Shown here: piece by piece, positions 20,284 through 29,236 of the stretch
How the letters are laid out: the number at the start of each line of letters is the position of its first letter
Numbering within the stretch: position 1 is the first letter of the stretch
Origin: Leptolyngbya sp. Cla-17
GTDB lineage: Bacteria; Cyanobacteriota; Cyanobacteriia; Leptolyngbyales; Leptolyngbyaceae
Direction of reading: 5' to 3'
NCBI RefSeq assembly: GCF_016807185.1
Contig: NZ_JAEVYN010000001.1
Span: 186,001-250,000, forward strand
DNA length: 64,000 bases
The notes under the pieces: model-generated
What the model saw: only the letters and a program-made list of their open reading frames with translations
Told to the model about the DNA's origin: nothing
Databases searched by the model: none
Program-made: the position numbers and the translations under genes

Positions 20284-20310
20284 ATAAAAAAAGCAGCCGT
20301 TGAGGCTGCT
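20284..20310 (-). terminator. Rho-independent terminator (minus strand)
   Basis: A 7 bp stem AGCAGCC/GGCTGCT (20292-20298 with 20304-20310) with a 5 nt loop. On the minus strand it is followed by a T-run with one interruption (20284-20291). It would end transcripts coming from the DUF4870 genes at 20.6-21.4 kb. Confidence 0.6.
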
Positions 20311-20492
20311 GAATTTGTTAGTGCATGAGGTGAATGGCTTTACTGTAAGACAACAGCCTTACAGAAATGATCTCGTTACTATTTTGGATACGCCCCGGCA
20401 AATATAACCACTCTAATGATTGGCACATCAGTGAAACATGCCTTTTGAAGATTTTGTAATACTACATATACAAGCGTTTAACTGTAATTTTA

Positions 20493-20530
20493 TGCCCTGC
20501 AGTGGTTCAACTGTGGGGCAGTTTTATTTT
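20493..20530 (+). terminator. Rho-independent terminator (plus strand)
   Basis: An 11 bp stem with two G-U pairs (20493-20503 with 20510-20520), loop GGTTCA, followed by GTTTTATTTT. It lies 280 bp beyond the stop of the membrane protein gene. That gap is long for a simple 3' UTR. Confidence 0.7.
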
Positions 20531-20568
20531 AAACAGAGACGCATTGCTCCAGCGATCGCGCCCCACCC

Positions 20569-20934
20569 CTACAAAGGGCGGAAAATAAACGGATAGCGAA
20601 ATGGCAGATCAGGAGTGTTTAAGCAGTGATAAATCGCCCAGGCGGTGAATCCCCAATGAATTAACCACCAAAGACCACCTGCTAATCCAAAGGTGATAAA
20701 TGAAAGGGGAACCAGGAAAATTCCATAGAGCCAAACATTAAAGTGAAAATTAATCGCTTCCTTGGCGTTATCTTTCACAATGGGATCATCGGAAACGAAG
20801 TAAACCGAGATTGGAATTAGGATTGAGATAAGCGTAGCGCTGATAAAAATTGACCCGTGAGCCAATGAAGACAGAAGTTTGCGCTTATCAGAATCAAAAG
20901 TATTAGGAGTTTGCATAAAGAGCTTCACATCCAC
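20569..20934 (-). CDS. DUF4870-family small membrane protein
   Basis: A 121-residue protein with the DUF4870/Tic20-like arrangement: KRKLLSSLAHGSIF, a first membrane helix, a DDPIVKDNAKEAINFHFNVWLYG core, then two further hydrophobic helices and a FRYPFIFR ending. Function unknown. It is a diverged paralogue of the next gene at 21078-21434, with the same strand and the same length class. A second in-frame ATG lies six codons after the first. Confidence 0.85.
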   Translation of the reverse strand: MDVKLFMQTPNTFDSDKRKLLSSLAHGSIFISATLISILIPISVYFVSDDPIVKDNAKEAINFHFNVWLYGIFLVPLSFITFGLAGGLWWLIHWGFTAWAIYHCLNTPDLPFRYPFIFRPL

Positions 20935-21077
20935 TTGGGCTTCACTACATTGACACTATACAGCGATCGTAAAAAGGCAGCGATCGCAAAAACCCACCCC
21001 AACTTAGTGAGATTTCCGTAAAGTTGATTGGAAAAATATCCTGCAATAATTTGGCTCACCGTTTGAATTGCGGCTTA

Positions 21078-21434
21078 CTAAACTAATCGGAAGATGAATG
21101 GATATCGATAGGATTTATTGGGCTCACTGGCGGCATGAACGATCGCCATAATCGGCAGCACAAAACTGGCAACCAGCAACAATATTAAAAGCGGGAATCC
21201 AATTACCACAAACAAGAGCAGCCCGAAAACTATCCCGTATAAGTAAAGATTAATGTGAAAATTAATAGACTCCTTGGCGTTATCCTTGATTACTTGATCG
21301 TCTGAAATAATCAGAATCGCGATCGGAATGCCAATCGAAATTATCGAAGAGCTTAAGAAGATTGCGCCATGAGATAGAGCAGAAAGTAGCTTGCGGCGTT
21401 GAGTCAGATCATCCATAGCAAATATCCAATCCAT
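21078..21434 (-). CDS. DUF4870-family small membrane protein (paralogue)
   Basis: A 118-residue protein with three membrane helices. It shares RRKLLSALSHGAIFLSS, the DNAKESINFHINLYLYG core and the YRYPFIFR ending with its neighbour at 20569-20934. The two genes are separated by 143 bp and likely come from a local duplication. The true start may be the ATG at 21416 and not 21434. Function unknown. Confidence 0.85.
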   Translation of the reverse strand: MDWIFAMDDLTQRRKLLSALSHGAIFLSSSIISIGIPIAILIISDDQVIKDNAKESINFHINLYLYGIVFGLLLFVVIGFPLLILLLVASFVLPIMAIVHAASEPNKSYRYPFIFRLV

Positions 21435-21616
21435 TCAATGGGAAATAGACAGCAAATCCATACTAGTCATGGATCACTATCCGCCCAGTCTAGCCCCATT
21501 CTGATCGGGTTTCATCAAGTAAAGTCTTGCCCTTGTAGCCCTGTTTAAGGTGCTGCTAGACTTGAGGTTCTGTCGGGAAAACTCCATCCTTCAAGATTTA
21601 CCTACCCAGCGAATAA

Positions 21617-23245
21617 ATGTCCACTGAAATTCAGGCTGAATTGCAAACCCAAGTTGAGCGCCGTCGTAACTTTGCCATCATCTCCCACCCGGATGCTGGT
21701 AAAACCACATTGACGGAAAAGCTGTTGCTATATGGAGGTGCCATTCACCAAGCAGGAGCCGTAAAAGCTCGTCGAGCGCAGCGTCATGCCACTTCGGACT
21801 GGATGGAAATGGAGCAGCAGCGCGGCATTTCGATTACCTCTACCGTGTTGCAGTTTGATTACAAAGGCTGTCAAATCAACTTGCTGGATACGCCCGGTCA
21901 CCAAGATTTTAGTGAAGACACCTATCGCACGCTTGCTGCTGCTGATAATGCGGTGATGCTAATTGATGCGGCAAAGGGGTTGGAACCACAAACTCGCAAG
22001 CTGTTTGAAGTCTGCCGATTGCGCGGACTGCCAATTTTTACGTTCGTCAACAAGCTTGATCGCCCCGGCAGGGAACCGCTGGAACTGCTGGATGAAATTG
22101 AGCAAGAATTGGGCTTAGCCACCTACGCCGCAAACTGGCCTATTGGTATGGGCGATCGCTTCAAGGGCGTGTTTGAGCGCAGCAGTCAAAAAATCCATTT
22201 GTTTGAACGCAGTGCCCACGGACAGCGAGAGGCGCTAGACACGATGATTGACTTCGGCGACCCCCGGATTGAGCAGCTTTTAGAACAGGATTTGTACTAC
22301 CAATTCAAAGATGATTTGGAATTGCTAGAAGGCGTTGGCTCAGCACTAGATCTTGAGGCAGTTCATGCGGGCATGATGACTCCAGTCTTTTTTGGCAGCG
22401 CTATGACCAACTTTGGGGTAGAGCCATTCCTTAACGCCTTTTTAGATTACGCCCTTAAACCGACTCCCCATGTGAGCAATCAAGGCGACATCGAGCCAAC
22501 CTATCCTGAGTTTTCAGGTTTTATCTTCAAACTTCAGGCAAACATGGATCCGAAGCACCGTGATCGCGTAGCTTTTGTGCGGGTCTGCTCTGGTAAGTTC
22601 GAAAAAGATATGACCGTGAATCACGCGCGTACTGGAAAAATCGTGCGGCTATCCCGTCCCCAAAAACTGTTTGCTCAAGATCGAGAAGTGATTGAGACTG
22701 CCTATCCAGGAGATGTGATTGGCTTGAACAATCCGGGGGTATTTGCGATCGGCGATACTATTTATGTTGGGCAAAAATTGGAGTACGAAGGTATTCCTTC
22801 CTTTTCACCAGAGCTATTCGCCTACCTCAAAAATCCAAACCCGTCCAAATTTAAGCAATTTCAAAAAGGGGTGCTTGAACTGCGGGAAGAAGGTGCAGTG
22901 CAAATTATGCATTCCGCTGATGAGTCAAAACGGGAGCCGATTTTGGCAGCAGTTGGGCAGTTGCAGTTTGAAGTGGTGCAGTTTCGGATGCAAAGTGAAT
23001 ATGGTGTGGAAACAACTTTGGAACTATTGCCCTATTCGGTGGCTCGCTGGGTAGTGGGCGGATGGGAAGCCTTAGAAAAAGCAGGGCGGCTGTTTAATAC
23101 GGTGACGGTAAAAGACAGCTGGAACCGCCCAGTGCTGCTGTTTCGCAACGAATGGAATGTAGGGCAAGTGGAAGCGGACCATCCGGAGTTGCAACTAAAC
23201 GCGATCGCCCCCGTATTTTCTGGGAGAGAACCAAATCCATTGTAG
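21617..23245 (+). CDS. prfC: Peptide chain release factor 3
   Basis: A 542-residue translational GTPase that recycles RF1/RF2 after peptide release. The G motifs are SHPDAGKTTLTEKLL (G1), GISITST (G2), DTPGHQDFSEDT (G3) and NKLDR (G4). The later HARTGKIVRLSRPQKLFAQDR segment and the C-terminal ILAAVGQLQFEVVQFRMQSEYG are characteristic of RF3, as opposed to EF-G. Full length for the family. ATG at 21617. Confidence 0.98.
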   Translation: MSTEIQAELQTQVERRRNFAIISHPDAGKTTLTEKLLLYGGAIHQAGAVKARRAQRHATSDWMEMEQQRGISITSTVLQFDYKGCQINLLDTPGHQDFSEDTYRTLAAADNAVMLIDAAKGLEPQTRKLFEVCRLRGLPIFTFVNKLDRPGREPLELLDEIEQELGLATYAANWPIGMGDRFKGVFERSSQKIHLFERSAHGQREALDTMIDFGDPRIEQLLEQDLYYQFKDDLELLEGVGSALDLEAVHAGMMTPVFFGSAMTNFGVEPFLNAFLDYALKPTPHVSNQGDIEPTYPEFSGFIFKLQANMDPKHRDRVAFVRVCSGKFEKDMTVNHARTGKIVRLSRPQKLFAQDREVIETAYPGDVIGLNNPGVFAIGDTIYVGQKLEYEGIPSFSPELFAYLKNPNPSKFKQFQKGVLELREEGAVQIMHSADESKREPILAAVGQLQFEVVQFRMQSEYGVETTLELLPYSVARWVVGGWEALEKAGRLFNTVTVKDSWNRPVLLFRNEWNVGQVEADHPELQLNAIAPVFSGREPNPL

Positions 23246-23282
23246 AGGTATCCTTGAAGGGTTCTAAGTGAGAGTGCACACT

Positions 23283-25661
23283 ATGACTTCTCCTCAGTCG
23301 TCTACCAATTCTGCTGCTGATCTGACTGATCTAGAAGCTGGTTTAGCCGCATTCAAACAAGAAGACTATTCCACTGCTGCGCTGCTGCTCGAAACTTCGC
23401 TCTCCATGGCTGCTGATCAGCCCTTGATTGCGCGGGCACAAATGGCGCTAGCGATCGCTTATGAGCGATTAGACGAAACAATGCAAGCGGCACAAGTCTG
23501 CCAACAGTTGCAGAATAATTCTAGTGAGCAGGTGCAAACTTGGGCAAACCGCACACTGGACACCTTGACCAAACGCCATCCTCATCTAGCACCACAGCCA
23601 AACAATATTCCTGTCACATTAGAAGAGCCAAGGTTCTCGGATTTAAAAGCCTCAGAATCCTCAATGGATCTCAGTGGCTTTGTGCCATTGCCATCGCCAC
23701 CTCCTGTCAAGCCGTCCGTTGCGATACCCAGCACAACAGGGTTCATCTCACTAAATACTTCATCCGAGCAATCTGCTCCAGCTTCCTTACCAGCCGATTC
23801 GGCTTCCACGTCAGTTCTGCCTAGTGCTGCACATACCGATGCACCCGTTAAGCGATCAGTCAATCTTTATCAACCCACTTGGCGCAATGCTGGACGAGCA
23901 AAACACTGGAAGCCTTTAGGAAAAGTAAAATGGCTCCAGTTGGCTATTATTCAAATCCTGACCGCGATCGCCCTATATGTAGGCATTCAGCAGATGCTTT
24001 ACTGGGTCTTTGCATCCTATAGCACGATGCTGATTAAGCTGTTGCCCCGCTTAGGATTTAGCGTTGTGCAATCTGGTGCACCTAATTGGACACTATCTTT
24101 TACGGCAGTCTTGCTACTGGTTGTATTGGCCGGCTCGCGGTGGATTTTGGATGGTTTGCTGACAATACTCTATGGTTTGCAGCCCTTAACATTGCCAAAA
24201 TTGGCAGGCTATAGCCCCGAAACGATCCAACTCTTGCCTCGCTTTTGTCGTCAAAATGGAATTTCACCACCCGCTTTAGGAATTTTGCCAACTCAAGCAC
24301 CGATCGCTTTCACCTATGGCGCAATGCCTGCGATCTCCCGCATTGTTGTCAGCCAGGGCTTGCTAGACCAACTTGCAGACGATGAAATTGCTGCCATTTA
24401 CGCGAACGAGTTAGGGCATCTTGCCAATTGGGATGTACCGCTGATGTCTGTGGCAATTGTGATGCTGCAAATTCCTTACACGCTTTATCAAGTTGTGGCA
24501 GATTGGGGCAGTCAAAAGACAGCCGCCACTTCACGCGCTTCTGCCTCGTTGATTGCAGCCTTCAGCTATGGACTTTATTGGGTGCTGCATTGGATTCCGC
24601 TCTGGCTATCCCGGCAGCGGGTTTATTATGGCGATCGCGTGGCAACCGATCTAACGGGCAATCCTAACGGCTACACCCGCGCTCTGCTAAAAATCGCGAT
24701 CGGCACTGCTAAAGATGTACAGCATCAAAAGCAAACCAGCTATTTGCTTGAAGGGTTTGATCTGCTAATGCCCCTCAATTACCGCACGGCAATTTCTTTA
24801 GGTAGCTTTCATCCTCATTTGTCGATTGAGCCACTATTGCAATGGGATAGCACCAATCCCTACCGCCAATGGTTAGCCATCAACAGTTCCCATCCACCTA
24901 TAGGCGATCGCTTACAGCTGCTCTCCCTCTACGCTCGTCATTGGCAGCTTGATCCCGAATTAAATTGGCAATCCCTACCCTCTAAATCACGACAACCGAC
25001 TCTTAGCGGACGACAATGGCGCAGCCTGCTGCTTCAAGGGGCACCCTATTTTGGCATAGGCTTAGGGTTGTTGATTGCCTGCTTGCTTTTCCTAGTGGGT
25101 TGGATAGGCAAGCCGCTTAACCTGGAAGTGATTAGCTGGATGGCAAGCGATCGCACCCTTTTACGCGGCTTACCATTCGTGGGATTTTGCATCGGCACGA
25201 TCATTCGCATCAATTCCTTTTTTCCAGAGATTCGCCCATCCTCTCTAAAAGCATCTACCCCCAACCTGTCTTTAGCAGATGCCACACAACAAGCAACACT
25301 GCTACCGATCAATAGCCAAATCGTTCGTCTAGAGGGCCGTGTGCTAGGTCGCGCTGCAATTAACAATCACCTGAATCAGGACTTGCTTTTGGACACCGCC
25401 ACAGGAATTGTCAGCCTTCACTGCACTTCTCGCTTTGGGTTTCTTGGAGATCTATTTCCCAAAGCTACCCGTCCGGCAGACTTAATCAATCAGACTGTTG
25501 TAGCAACGGGATGGTTACGACGAGGCACAACGTCTTGGCTGGATGTAGACACTTTGCAAAGTTCGAGCGGACGCACGAGTCAAAGCGCTCATCCTGTTTG
25601 GTCTACTGTTGCAGGAGCGATCGCTGCACTTGTTGGCATTTTGACCATTCTAAATATGTAA
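23283..25661 (+). CDS. M48-like membrane metallopeptidase homologue with TPR N-terminus and altered zinc motif
   Basis: About 792 residues. It has an N-terminal TPR-like helical region (about 10-90), a Pro/Ser-rich linker, two membrane helices (about 220-295), an M48 (HtpX/Ste24) domain, two more membrane helices and a C-terminal beta-rich segment with one last helix. In the M48 domain the zinc helix reads YANELGH, so the first His of HExxH is Asn; the following His and the downstream region are kept. The protein may be inactive as a protease or use a different ligand. The ATG at 23283 is chosen, but a GTG 15 bp upstream (23268) is in frame. It starts 37 bp after prfC and may be co-transcribed with it. 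Confidence 0.85.
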   Translation: MTSPQSSTNSAADLTDLEAGLAAFKQEDYSTAALLLETSLSMAADQPLIARAQMALAIAYERLDETMQAAQVCQQLQNNSSEQVQTWANRTLDTLTKRHPHLAPQPNNIPVTLEEPRFSDLKASESSMDLSGFVPLPSPPPVKPSVAIPSTTGFISLNTSSEQSAPASLPADSASTSVLPSAAHTDAPVKRSVNLYQPTWRNAGRAKHWKPLGKVKWLQLAIIQILTAIALYVGIQQMLYWVFASYSTMLIKLLPRLGFSVVQSGAPNWTLSFTAVLLLVVLAGSRWILDGLLTILYGLQPLTLPKLAGYSPETIQLLPRFCRQNGISPPALGILPTQAPIAFTYGAMPAISRIVVSQGLLDQLADDEIAAIYANELGHLANWDVPLMSVAIVMLQIPYTLYQVVADWGSQKTAATSRASASLIAAFSYGLYWVLHWIPLWLSRQRVYYGDRVATDLTGNPNGYTRALLKIAIGTAKDVQHQKQTSYLLEGFDLLMPLNYRTAISLGSFHPHLSIEPLLQWDSTNPYRQWLAINSSHPPIGDRLQLLSLYARHWQLDPELNWQSLPSKSRQPTLSGRQWRSLLLQGAPYFGIGLGLLIACLLFLVGWIGKPLNLEVISWMASDRTLLRGLPFVGFCIGTIIRINSFFPEIRPSSLKASTPNLSLADATQQATLLPINSQIVRLEGRVLGRAAINNHLNQDLLLDTATGIVSLHCTSRFGFLGDLFPKATRPADLINQTVVATGWLRRGTTSWLDVDTLQSSSGRTSQSAHPVWSTVAGAIAALVGILTILNM

Positions 25662-25675
25662 TCTAACTATTTAAA

Positions 25676-25705
25676 GCAAAGGGATGGTAAAACATCCCTT
25701 TAATT
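25676..25705. terminator. Bidirectional rho-independent terminator
   Basis: A 9 bp stem AAAGGGATG/CATCCCTTT (25678-25686 with 25693-25701), loop GTAAAA, with A and T runs on both sides. It lies between the converging M48-like and Crp-like genes. Confidence 0.8.
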
Positions 25706-25731
25706 TGCTCATTTAGATTCAAGCCGATACT

Positions 25732-26424
25732 TCAACTCTTGCCCAACATCGAATCTGCTGGAATACAAATCAAATTATCGCCTTGGGTGCAAACCATACC
25801 CTTTTGACGCAATTTGCCCATAAGGCGGGTAACGGTGACGCGAGTAGAACCAATCGCGCTACCAATTTGAGCATGAGTCAGTGGAAAAGGTAAGCAATAG
25901 CCATTTTCGGAAGGCTCTCCAAACTCTTCAATGAGTAAGGTTAAGAAGCCCAACAGACGGTCAATGGTTCGTCGCTGCCCCAAAGTGCTGAGCCAAAGCA
26001 ACTTACGTTGATGCTGATAGCGAAATGCATCTAGCACTTCTCTACGAAAGTGAGGCCAATTGTCTAAATCATGCCAATACATCCATAAGACGGAGGTTTG
26101 GTCAACGTGCGCATAGCTCTGTAAGGTAAACGGCGATTGCGCCACAATTTCAAAAGGCTGACCCGCCCCTACAAATCCTAAAAATGCCTCTTCAGGAGTC
26201 ACATTTACGGTTCGCGATAGATTGCTCGTTGCATTAACCTGAGCGCTACCGACTAAGCGAACTGCACCTCGTTGAACGAGATAAAGCAATCCGGGTCTTG
26301 CTGGAATTTTTTCATCCTTGGCAAACGATCTCACTCGATAGTGCTCCTGCGACCAATCGATGATACGTTGCCAAGTTAAAAATGGACGCGAGGCCTCTGG
26401 GGTGTTAGAAGATACTGAGTACAT
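25732..26424 (-). CDS. Crp/Fnr-family transcriptional regulator
   Basis: A 230-residue protein with a cyclic-nucleotide-binding-type beta-barrel (about 25-125), a dimerisation helix (about 130-170) and a winged helix. Its recognition helix, IGSAIGSTRVTVTRLMGKLR, is nearly that of NtcA. The effector domain does not match NtcA: the N-terminus is diverged and a conserved hydrophobic core WQRIIDWSQEHYRVRSF replaces the usual start. It may recognise a GTA-N8-TAC-like site, as expected from the helix, but its ligand is unknown. Monocistronic. Confidence 0.85.
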   Translation of the reverse strand: MYSVSSNTPEASRPFLTWQRIIDWSQEHYRVRSFAKDEKIPARPGLLYLVQRGAVRLVGSAQVNATSNLSRTVNVTPEEAFLGFVGAGQPFEIVAQSPFTLQSYAHVDQTSVLWMYWHDLDNWPHFRREVLDAFRYQHQRKLLWLSTLGQRRTIDRLLGFLTLLIEEFGEPSENGYCLPFPLTHAQIGSAIGSTRVTVTRLMGKLRQKGMVCTQGDNLICIPADSMLGKS

Positions 26425-26752
26425 AAGTGAGAGGCTGAAGTTAGCAGTAGAAGTTCAAAAAATATTTATTTCTAAGCAAAGCGATAAACGCCTATTTTAT
26501 GAAGAAAGGTTACTCTTTTTGCACTAGTGTATCTTCACATCTCCCTTGTAACCTTTTTGAGACTATAAAATGTGTATCTATGTAGACGCAGTGGAAAAGT
26601 TGTTGAATCAATAACTGCTTAAATATTACAAACAGCAGCAAGGTTTAGCGCTATTTACACACCTTGCCGAAATTACACACCTTGCCAAAGATAGTAAACC
26701 ACTTGCTAACGAAAACACTGATTGAAAAGTTAGCTTTTACTAGAAATGACTT
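26425..26752. other. Intergenic region with a 14 bp direct repeat
   Basis: 328 bp between the divergent Crp-like and DALR-like genes. TTACACACCTTGCC occurs twice, at 26655-26668 and 26673-26686 (18 bp period, under two helical turns). It could be a regulator-binding site for either gene. No ORF is seen. Confidence 0.45.
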
Positions 26753-27787
26753 TTGGAAGCAAAAGCTTCGCCCAGTCTAATAAGTACTATATTGCAAGTC
26801 ACCCTTTGTCCGCCTAAACAGCTGTTGCAAATTATACTGCAAGATACTTTGCTGTCAGAAGAAAACTCTCTGGAAAAATTATTTCCCTGTATTCATCACA
26901 CTCATATTTCGTTATTAAAACGTAGATTTCAAAATTCAAAAAATTTACTGAAACGCAGTCATAAGACGACTCAGCTAACCTATCTATCCGCAGTTACTCA
27001 TCAAATATGTGTCTATGCGAATATTTGTGCGGTCAAAGTGGCAGATATTTTGGTTGCACAAATATCCTTGAACGTATCTGTATGTAAGTCTGATTACACT
27101 TGCTCTCAACTACTTACCGAGTTAGAGGTTGGCTTACTAGACTATGTTGAGATTCAATCAACCCCATCTGGCTATTTAGAGTTTCGGATAGGTGAGTCGG
27201 CGATCGCCCAGTGGCTCACTTGTCTAAACCAACCTATCGCTTCACTCTTTGTTTCCGCTGATCCCCACTCCTCCTTCCTTACTGCTCACTCCCAGCCGGC
27301 TAAACGCTCACATCTAAGTCTATTTTCGATTCAACATGCTCATGCCCGCTGCTGCTCATTGTTACGGCTTGCCACTCAACAGGAAATGATTAGGCTGAAC
27401 TGGCTGGAGGATGCTTCACAATGGCAATGGGCACAGCCAAATCCAATTCCTTGGTTGACGGGACAGCAGCTTCGCACCTGTACTGTGGCGGAACGTCAGT
27501 TAATCAGTCAGTGTTTTACCGTGTGGGATGAGCTACCCTGGCAAGCAGATACTTTAGCCAAAAATTCTCAACCCTTATCGCTTTATCCATCTCGAATCAC
27601 AATTCTTGCTCAAGGCTTGGCTCAAGCGTTTTACGCTACCCATCAGCAGTGTCAAATCTGGGGCGCGTTGGAGAATGAAGGGAGCGATCGCCTAATTGCC
27701 CACTTAGCACTTATTTTAGTGACTCAAAAATTGCTGTACGGGCTTCTCAGGATTGAGCTTGGTGTTGTTGCTCCTGAAGAATTATAG
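26753..27787 (+). CDS. Stand-alone ArgRS DALR-like anticodon-binding-domain protein
   Basis: About 344 residues. The segment SIQHAHARCCSLLRLA (about 195-210) matches the start of the arginyl-tRNA synthetase C-terminal DALR domain, and the C-terminus also resembles the ArgRS end. The N-terminal half is not a catalytic synthetase core: no HIGH or KMSKS motif is seen. Such orphan DALR proteins occur in cyanobacteria and their role is unknown. No in-frame ATG exists near the 5' end. TTG at 26753 or TTG at 26792 could be the start, and an out-of-frame ATG at 26745 soon stops. The start is therefore uncertain. Confidence 0.65.
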   Translation: MEAKASPSLISTILQVTLCPPKQLLQIILQDTLLSEENSLEKLFPCIHHTHISLLKRRFQNSKNLLKRSHKTTQLTYLSAVTHQICVYANICAVKVADILVAQISLNVSVCKSDYTCSQLLTELEVGLLDYVEIQSTPSGYLEFRIGESAIAQWLTCLNQPIASLFVSADPHSSFLTAHSQPAKRSHLSLFSIQHAHARCCSLLRLATQQEMIRLNWLEDASQWQWAQPNPIPWLTGQQLRTCTVAERQLISQCFTVWDELPWQADTLAKNSQPLSLYPSRITILAQGLAQAFYATHQQCQIWGALENEGSDRLIAHLALILVTQKLLYGLLRIELGVVAPEEL

Positions 27788-27794
27788 AAAAACT

Positions 27795-27820
27795 AAAATC
27801 CTTATTTTTGGATTTTCTAA
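27795..27820 (+). terminator. Weak hairpin, possible terminator
   Basis: A 7 bp stem AAAATCC/GGATTTT (27795-27801 with 27810-27816), directly after the DALR-like gene. The T-run is inside the stem and not after it, so termination is uncertain. Confidence 0.4.
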
Positions 27821-27938
27821 GCTATCTCATAAATTCTCTCTAAAGATTCTTTGTTTCTATAGCTTTAGCAAGATGCGCTGTAATCAGTACCAATGAGAAA
27901 TTGATGAAATAATTTGTGTGTTCCGTTACTCGGAGAAA

Positions 27939-27968
27939 TTTACCTAAACTCTTTGAGCATTAGGTAAA
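27939..27968. promoter_or_regulatory. 9 bp inverted repeat upstream of glycosyltransferase
   Basis: TTTACCTAA (27939-27947) and its exact complement TTAGGTAAA (27960-27968), with a 12 nt spacer, about 100 bp before the glycosyltransferase start. It has no T-run, so an operator-like role is more likely than termination. Confidence 0.35.
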
Positions 27969-28069
27969 AATCCCCTTCAATAAACTTAACAAACATTTTC
28001 CTAGCAGCGTTTAGCTGGGCGATTCTACCGATCTAAAAAGATCAGGATAATTATAAACCGGAGGTTTCC

Positions 28070-29140
28070 ATGAAAATTGCACAAATAGCACCACTTTGGG
28101 AGCAAGTTCCCCCAACCACTTACGGTGGTTCGGAGTTAGTTGTGAGTCTGCTAACTGAGGAATTAGTGCGGCGTGGACATGAAGTTACTTTGTTTGCCTC
28201 TGGCGACTCAACGACTAGTGCCAAGCTAGAATCAGTTCACCCGAAAGCACTGCGGCTTGACCCAACCATTAAAGAAGGGGGCATTTATGAAATGCTTCAG
28301 TTGAGTCAAGTCTATGAACGAGCCAGCGAGTTTGATATCATCCACTCGCACATGGGATGTGCTGGACTACCTTACGCCAACTTGGTGAAAACGCCCACAG
28401 TGTATACATTACATGGCATTTTTACGCCTGACAACGAAAAGATGTTTGTTCATGCTCGTCGTCAACCATTTATTAGCATCTCTAACTCTCAGCGAGAACC
28501 TAGACTAAATTTGAACTGTGTGGCAACGGTTTACAACGGGGTCGATACGTCGGCTTATCGCTTTTATCCTAAACCCAGCGAACCGCCCTACTTAGCATTC
28601 TTGGGTCGGATGTCGCCCGAAAAGGGAACTCATATCGCGATCGCGATCGCTAAGGCAACAGGCTGGAATCTTAAAATTGCAGGCAAAATTGATCCAGTTG
28701 ACGTAGAGTACTACGAGCAAGAAGTTAAACCTCACATCGACGGTACGCAAATACAATTTTTGGGGGAGGCAAATCACGCTCAGAAAAATGTCCTTTTAGG
28801 AAACGCAGTGGCAACTCTTTTTCCCATTACGTGGAGAGAACCATTTGGCTTGGTAATGGCTGAGTCAATGGCCGCCGGAACACCCGTGATTGCTATGAAT
28901 ATGGGATCTGCACCTGAGGTGATTGCTCATGGCAAAACCGGATTTTTGTGTCGTACCGTCGAAGAATGCATCCAAGCATTAAGCAAAATTGACACCATTG
29001 ACCGACAAGTATGTCGTCAACATGTGGAAACCAATTTTAGCGCTCAGCGAATGACCGATGGCTATGAAGCAGTCTATCAAAAAGTTTTAGCAGAACGTTT
29101 TGCTCAGAATGGTCGCTCCTTGGTCAACGCCTTGAAATAA
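28070..29140 (+). CDS. Family 4 glycosyltransferase
   Basis: A 356-residue GT-B enzyme. The N-terminus MKIAQIAPLWEQVPPTTYGG carries the glycine loop used for acceptor or donor placement. The C-terminal half has AFLGRMSPEKGTHIAI, then FPITWREPFGLVMAESMAAGTPVIA, the EX7E donor-binding signature of GT4. It probably transfers a sugar onto a cell-envelope or exopolysaccharide precursor. The ATG at 28070 has a strong CCGGAGG ribosome-binding site. The gene is alone, with its own terminator at 29165. Confidence 0.92.
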   Translation: MKIAQIAPLWEQVPPTTYGGSELVVSLLTEELVRRGHEVTLFASGDSTTSAKLESVHPKALRLDPTIKEGGIYEMLQLSQVYERASEFDIIHSHMGCAGLPYANLVKTPTVYTLHGIFTPDNEKMFVHARRQPFISISNSQREPRLNLNCVATVYNGVDTSAYRFYPKPSEPPYLAFLGRMSPEKGTHIAIAIAKATGWNLKIAGKIDPVDVEYYEQEVKPHIDGTQIQFLGEANHAQKNVLLGNAVATLFPITWREPFGLVMAESMAAGTPVIAMNMGSAPEVIAHGKTGFLCRTVEECIQALSKIDTIDRQVCRQHVETNFSAQRMTDGYEAVYQKVLAERFAQNGRSLVNALK

Positions 29141-29164
29141 CCTAACGTCACTAAAGCTTAATGC

Positions 29165-29206
29165 CAGTAAAAAGCAGTGAGCGGAATTGCTCACTGCTTT
29201 TTGCTT
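29165..29206. terminator. Strong bidirectional rho-independent terminator
   Basis: A 14 bp perfect stem (29169-29182 with 29189-29202), loop GGAATT, with AAAAA and TTTTT at its base. It separates the converging glycosyltransferase and rpmA genes. Confidence 0.9.
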
Positions 29207-29236
29207 AAAAAACCAACCGTGTTTTTTGAGATTAAG

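Noticed and set aside
25732..26424. Calling the Crp/Fnr regulator NtcA
   Set aside because: Only the recognition helix matches NtcA; the effector domain and N-terminus differ.
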